From Guillardia theta CCMP2712 (taxonomy: Eukaryota > Cryptophyceae > Pyrenomonadales > Geminigeraceae), in assembly GCF_000315625.1 (NCBI RefSeq), contig NW_005434652.1, positions 1 through 34,285 of the forward strand: a stretch of DNA of 34,285 nt. Reading direction: 5' to 3'. The position numbers were made by a program, and so were the translations under genes. A model generated the notes under the pieces. It was given only the letters and a program-made list of their open reading frames with translations, did not search any database and was not told the origin of the DNA. This document shows positions 30,148-34,285 of the stretch, one piece after another. Position 1 is the first letter of the stretch, and the number at the start of each line of letters is the position of its first letter.

Positions 30148-31040
30148 ATGGAGGAGTCCCATGAATATTCCAGGTTTGAACGAGATTCAGGATCCACCTG
30201 GAATTTCCTCCACTTGGACTGTGCTCTGCTCAAGCTTGCAAGAACTTCATCAGTAGCTATGATCGCTGCCATGTGGATTGCTCCTTTCCTCCCCTTCGTC
30301 TCCGTTATTGCTCATCTACCTGACTTCACCATGCACATGATCGTCCTGGTCCTTCTTAGTGTCCTTGAACTCCCATTCTGCTGCACCTTCCTCAACTTCT
30401 GCGTCATGATTCAGAAGGTAGCTTCTTCTCTTCTCCTCTCTCTCTCCTCCCTGCTCCCATTACCTCCTCCCCCCAAACCCAACCCTATTGGCTTTCCTCC
30501 TCTGCTCCCCTCTTCCTTCCCCTCTCCCTTCTTTTTTCACGTCTGTCCTCTCTTCCTCATTCAGTTTCAGCTGCTCTCCTGCTTTGAGATATACTGGCTG
30601 CGTGGACTGCTCTATTGGGTCTTGGCCGTCAGTCTCCTCCTGGTGAGCCAAGTGCTATCACCGCTCCTTTCCCTCCCCCTCCCTCGTGCCCCCAACCCCA
30701 TCGCAACTCGCTTCTTCCTCGCTGCTACTGTGGGTGACAGCCAAGGCAGGTCGACATTTTCATTGACGACAGGAGGAGCCTGACGGCCTGGCTCTTCGCT
30801 CTCGCCCTGATAGTCGTCGGCACCATGTACGTGCTCGCTCACTGCAACGGAGAACGAGGAGGCGCGAGAGGTTCTGCTCGCAAGCTCCCTTCCCCTCCTG
30901 ACTCGCGCAGTCTCGGATCTCATCGAAGACAACGGAAGCAGCGGCTGGCGCTTTCCTCGGCTCTTTGGCAGAGGAGAAGGAGCAGGAGCAGGAGCAGTCA
31001 CTTTGTAGGAGGAGGAGGAGGAGGAGGAGGCGCGAAGTGA
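30148..31040 (+). CDS. Flower/TVP18 (Cg6151-P) family membrane protein
   Basis: Three exons, 30148-30417, 30565-30642 and 30750-31040, all phase 0, give 212 residues. Four hydrophobic helices are visible: VAMIAAMWIAPFLPFVSVIA, MIVLVLLSVLELPFCCTFLN, GLLYWVLAVSLLL and AWLFALALIVVGTMYVLA. The LELPFCC motif at the end of helix 2 matches the conserved EAPFCC of animal Flower (CACFD1), and the order and spacing fit the Cg6151-P family, which includes Golgi TVP18 of yeast. Proteins of this family act in vesicle membranes; Flower has been proposed as a calcium channel, but that activity should not be assumed here. The C-terminal 80 residues are Arg/Ser-rich and end in a run of eight Gly, encoded by GGA repeats, and are not part of the family. 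The first ATG after a likely UTR intron was chosen. Confidence 0.78.
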
Positions 31041-31229
31041 CTGTGCAGCAGGACGCAGGACGCGCTAGGAGAGGATGTTGCGTTCCGACGAGCTGCCCTT
31101 AGAGCCGCCATGTCAACTGCCTTGTAACTGTGAATAGCAAACACCCTGTGCATAATGCCGCCTCCCACCTTCCACATTTCCTCCTCCTCCTCCTCCCCTG
31201 CGCCCCCACCCGCCAACATCGTCCTGTTG

Positions 31230-33744
31230 CTACTCCATCTCCTTCCTCTTCTCCTGCTTCTGTCCAACAGAAGAGCTCTTATATCGCCAAAACCTGCCAC
31301 ACTAGGTGATTGACCAGAAGGAAGGGAAGGGATGGGAAGGAGGAGCAGGGGGATCAGAGACAGGAAGGGACCTGAAAACCAGTGTGAAGCTCCTGGACCG
31401 AATTCTCCTCCTCCTTCCCTTTCTTAATCAGCTTGCTCAATCTCTTGGCTGCCTTCTTCGCCTCCTGCGTCATGTCATCTCAAGCTCAGTGCAGTCTCCT
31501 TCCAACCTTGGCCTCCTTCCGCGTTTTTGCAGAGGGCTTGCCCTTGTCCTCTCCCTCCTTGTCTGTCCCTTCTTTGAGGTTCGACAGCAGCGTTTCCTCC
31601 GCGTCCCCTTCGCTCTCCTTCCTATCATCCAGTGTGACAAGGAGTTTTGCAGCATCCCCTCAGCCTCCCTGCTCTGTCTCACTCTCCTTGTCCCCCGTTC
31701 TCGTAACGCTCCTCCCCTTCACTTCTCCTCTCCTCCCTCTCACTCGACTTCTCCTCTCCTCCCTCTCCTTCCCTTTACCTCTCCTCTCTTCCTGTGGAGA
31801 TGATATACTCGATCGCTGCATCCTCGTCCCCATCGACCTCTCCCAACACTTTGCGAACAAACGCCTTCATCGATGCGTCAGGAGGTGGAGGGAGAGGAAG
31901 AAACTGAGGGGGAGCAGGGAGAGGAGGAAACGGAGGGAGGAGGAGCAAGGAGATATTGAGAGGAGGACGCAAAGTGATAGAAAGAAGCGGAGTGAGGCGG
32001 ACGGGGAGAAGGGGAGAAACAGAGCAGAACAAGCAGAGAAGAGGAGACATAGATCTTGTCCAATGCATCTTACCACATCATTCACTCCTGTTCCTCTCAT
32101 TACTTGTTGCTCTGCACGATCAGGTTTCTCTCCGGATAAAGCTTTCTGGGAACCATCTCCCTAAGGAATAATATCAGTCTCCTCCCTTACCCCCTCCCTC
32201 TTCCCTCTTCCCTCTTCCCTCTTCCCTCTCCATCCCCCTCTTCTTCTCCCTCCTCATCCCGGTACTACCATGCTCGTCAGGTTGATCGGTTTTGGAATCG
32301 CTCCCTCCTCCTGGTCGTCCTCGCGCCGCACGCTGTTGTAGTGAGCCCATGCTTCACAGTTGCCTGAGACAGGCGGACGTGAGAAGGGGAAGCGGAAGAA
32401 GCGCAAGCGAGAAAGATGCCAGGGGGAGGGCGGGGGAGGCGGGGGAGGGATCGGAGAAGAAAAAGTTCAAGAGCCAAGTGAAAAGTAGATTCACCATCAT
32501 GCAAGCTGATGTGCAATGTTCGCTTGACACAAGCTTGTTTGTCTGACAGTGGCGAAACGATGAAACATGGCATGTCAGCCTGTCCGGATCTCATCAGTCA
32601 CTCATAACCAAGCGATCCCCTCCTCTTCCCCCCTCCCCTCCTCCCCCGGCTCCCCCTTGAAATCCTCTCCCTCCCCCTCTTCCTCTTCCTCCTCGGGAGC
32701 ATCAGCAACAAACGAACAAGCAATCAAGCACCGTGATGGTCTGCATTGAATCTTGCACAACCTGATGGATCGCTATGCTCATTTGGTTGCAGGAAGCATT
32801 CGCTACTATCTCCATATTTCCTCCCCATTCCCCATTCTTCGCAATGAAAAAGAATCAGCAGAGCACGTGGTGAGCTCGGCAGGAAGAAGAAGAAGAAGAA
32901 GAAGAAGAAGAAGAAGAAAGACAATGAGGCAAGGAAAAGGAGAAAGCGAAGATAGTGAGAGGAGGAGTGGGGGGAGTGGAACAACTGGAACAAAAGAAGC
33001 ACCAGGAGCAAGCAGAGCAGGAGCAGCAGGAGCAGCAGGAGCAGCAATCATAGACGGTGCCAGAATATTCTCTACACCTCTCGCATTCTACTGCAATAAT
33101 CTTCGAAGGATTCAGATTCATCCATGAAGCAGGCGAATTGATCTCTGTGAACAGAAGTGAGGAGAAGAAGAGAGAGCAGTGCAGTGCAGGAGGAAAGGAA
33201 AGAAGCGAACACAGAGAGAAAGAGCGCAAGAGGAGAAAGGGGCACAGCGAAGGGAGGAGAGCATGTGGAGGAGCAGAGGAGGTGAAGGAGAGGAAGAGAA
33301 AGGAAGGAGAGGAAGGATACTGCGGACAACAATTGGAGCAAGGGATGGGGGAGGCGAATCGAATTACTTGTGATCTTCCATGTAGTTAACCGTCTTCTCC
33401 CTCTCTCTGTGATGTAATGATTCATCGCCATGTAACTGATTGAGACGTCTCAACATGTCTGCAAGCATCTCAACCATGACAACCTGATCGGCGATGGCGC
33501 GGAAAAGACAGTTCCCGTCGCCTTCGATGATCTTGAGGAGAGTATGAGATTTGCAAACACAGAGAAATGAAGTTTCACTTTGATTCGCAACCCCAGCTCC
33601 TGCATCAAACCCAGACGTGAGATTTGACGAGAAGTTCACACAGGAGGACAGAAAATCAGAGAGAAGGGGAGGAACAAAGGGAACAACGAGGGGAGTGGGG
33701 TACACAAGAATGCAGCTACAGAAGACACGTGACAGAGCGCATGG

Positions 33745-33779
<35 letters not shown>

Positions 33780-33820
33780 TGCAGGCAGGCAGTGCAGGCA
33801 GGCAGTGCAGGCAGGCAGTG

Positions 33821-33859
<39 letters not shown>

Positions 33860-34063
33860 TGCAGTGCAGTGCAGTGCAGTGCAGGCAGGCAGGCAGGCAG
33901 TGCAGTGCAGTGCAGTGCAGTGCAGTGCAGGCAGGCTTCAATTCACCTTGAGCTTCTGTCTTTGAGTGCAAAGGTCACTAGATGATTTCTTCTTCTTCGA
34001 GCTCGCATCTTTCTCCCCCTTCTTGTTCTTCTTGTTCTGCTCCTTGTCTTTTTTCCCCGCCAT
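31230..34063 (-). CDS. OTU-domain deubiquitinase, OTUD3-like
   Basis: Cysteine protease that removes ubiquitin from proteins. Twelve exons: 34063-33947, 33531-33484, 33435-33368, 33144-33078, 32836-32762, 32522-32495, 32363-32269, 32160-32074, 31864-31779, 31621-31507, 31464-31399, 31259-31230, giving 293 residues with every phase matching. The Lys-rich N-terminus (MAGKKDKEQNKKNKKGEK) is followed by the OTU core: IIEGDGNCLFRAIADQ with catalytic Cys47, a YMEDHK helix, RENGEWGGNMEIVANA, and WAHYNSVR with catalytic His142. After the core comes a UBA-like helical segment (VNDVAFVRKVLGEVDGDEDA) and a charged Lys/Glu tail ending KQEKRKEME. This order, OTU then UBA-like then basic tail, is that of OTUD3. 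It is convergent with the Flower-like gene, 190 bp away. Confidence 0.9.
32196..32228. repeat. CTTCCCT microsatellite
   Basis: Four to five copies of a 7-bp unit CTTCCCT inside the intron 32161-32268 of the OTU gene. On the sense strand of this minus gene the tract is purine, unlike most introns here. Confidence 0.8.
32882..32920. repeat. AAG microsatellite in OTU intron
   Basis: About twelve AAG (GAA) units inside the 241-nt intron 32837-33077 of the OTU gene, followed at 32999-33045 by GGAGCA-type repeats. On the sense strand both are pyrimidine-rich (CTT and TGCTCC). Confidence 0.9.
33744..33933. repeat. GCAG/TGCAG tandem array in OTU intron
   Basis: About 190 bp made only of GCAG and GCAGT units in changing order (GCAGGCAGGCAG..., GTGCAGTGCAG...). 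It fills much of intron 1 (33532-33946) of the OTU gene. On the sense strand it reads CTGC/CACTGC and supplies many possible branch or splice-like AG-poor sites. Its open frames on both strands are artefacts of the repeat. Confidence 0.95.
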
Positions 34064-34285
34064 TCAATCCGCCATGTATGCTTCAGCTACATCATTTCAC
34101 AACCTCTCTATGACCATCCCCTTCATCTTCCTGCAGCAACTGTCACCCTTCCTCTCTCTCCCTGCCCCCTTTGTTGCCACTGTACCATCTCTCCCATCTC
34201 TTTCTCCTCTCTCTCTCTCTCCCCACCCCCCCTCCCCGCCACCCCCCACCCCCCACCCCCCTCCTTGCCTCCCTTTCCCTCCACA
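34064..34285. other. Pyrimidine-rich upstream region at right edge
   Basis: The 222 bp upstream of the OTU gene are largely C/T on the plus strand, ending in runs of C5-C6 separated by A (CACCCCCCACCCC). No gene seen before the window ends. Confidence 0.5.

Noticed and set aside
31306-32171. Plus-strand frames of 165 and 243 codons rich in Leu, Ser and Arg
   Set aside because: They run antisense through exons and purine/pyrimidine introns of the OTU gene, whose exons join in phase on the other strand.
32724-33051. Poly-Leu and poly-Ser/Phe frames
   Set aside because: Generated by the AAG and GGAGCA microsatellites in an OTU intron.
33636-33985. Open frames of 110-120 codons on both strands (one Cys/Leu/His-rich, one Gln/Ala/Gly-rich)
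   Set aside because: They are translations of the GCAG/GCAGT array inside an intron of the OTU gene.
1-34285. CRISPR arrays, bacterial operons, ribosome-binding sites
   Set aside because: The window is eukaryotic with spliced genes; none of these is present.

Overview
The window is eukaryotic nuclear DNA, dense in spliced genes, from a single-celled eukaryote, probably an alga. Nearly every gene is broken by GT-AG introns, most of them 43-60 nt long with a few down to about 30 nt. A second class of longer introns (100-400 nt) is almost pure pyrimidine on the sense strand. Telomere-type repeats are CCCTAAA (TTTAGGG), the plant/algal form. Intron-rich genes, pyrimidine-rich long introns and mixed base composition would fit a cryptophyte such as Guillardia theta, but that is an inference; no rRNA, organelle gene or diagnostic plastid protein is present to prove it. 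All spliced models below were built by hand by matching splice sites, reading frame and phase; coordinates are listed so they can be tested.

Left part (1-10 kb). A minus-strand gene of unknown function runs off the left edge; its 5' end abuts CCCTAAA repeats and a GC-rich palindromic stretch. Then follow a BSD-domain protein (+, 12 exons), a minus-strand single-pass membrane protein with long coiled coils (10 exons, one of only 15 nt), a Y-family DNA polymerase eta with a C-terminal UBA domain and PIP box (+), and an armadillo-like repeat protein (-).

Middle (10-20 kb). A poorly supported small gene at 10.6-10.9 kb is followed by two small unrecognised proteins, 11.5-12.0 kb (-) and 13.4-13.8 kb (+), that share three sequence motifs and look like members of an undescribed family. 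Next come a WD40 protein with a short extra C-terminal domain (-) and a 1090-residue protein with three cyclic-nucleotide-binding-like domains (-).

Right part (20-34 kb). Divergent from the CNBD gene lies an ankyrin-repeat/TKL-type protein kinase (+, 13 exons). An endonuclease/exonuclease/phosphatase-fold protein (-, 8 exons) follows. A 2.3 kb stretch without clear genes holds a G-run tract, a perfect hairpin, an AT-rich segment and an extremely GC-rich segment of about 0.8 kb bounded by a short inverted repeat. After that come two small minus-strand genes for single-pass membrane proteins, a Flower/TVP18 (Cg6151-P) family four-helix membrane protein (+), and an OTU deubiquitinase resembling OTUD3 (-, 12 exons) whose first intron is a GCAG/TGCAG tandem array.

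The genes do not form a pathway. The recurring themes are membrane traffic (BSD, Flower/TVP18), ubiquitin (OTU, the UBA on Pol eta) and signalling (CNBD, ankyrin kinase), which is ordinary for a random nuclear segment.
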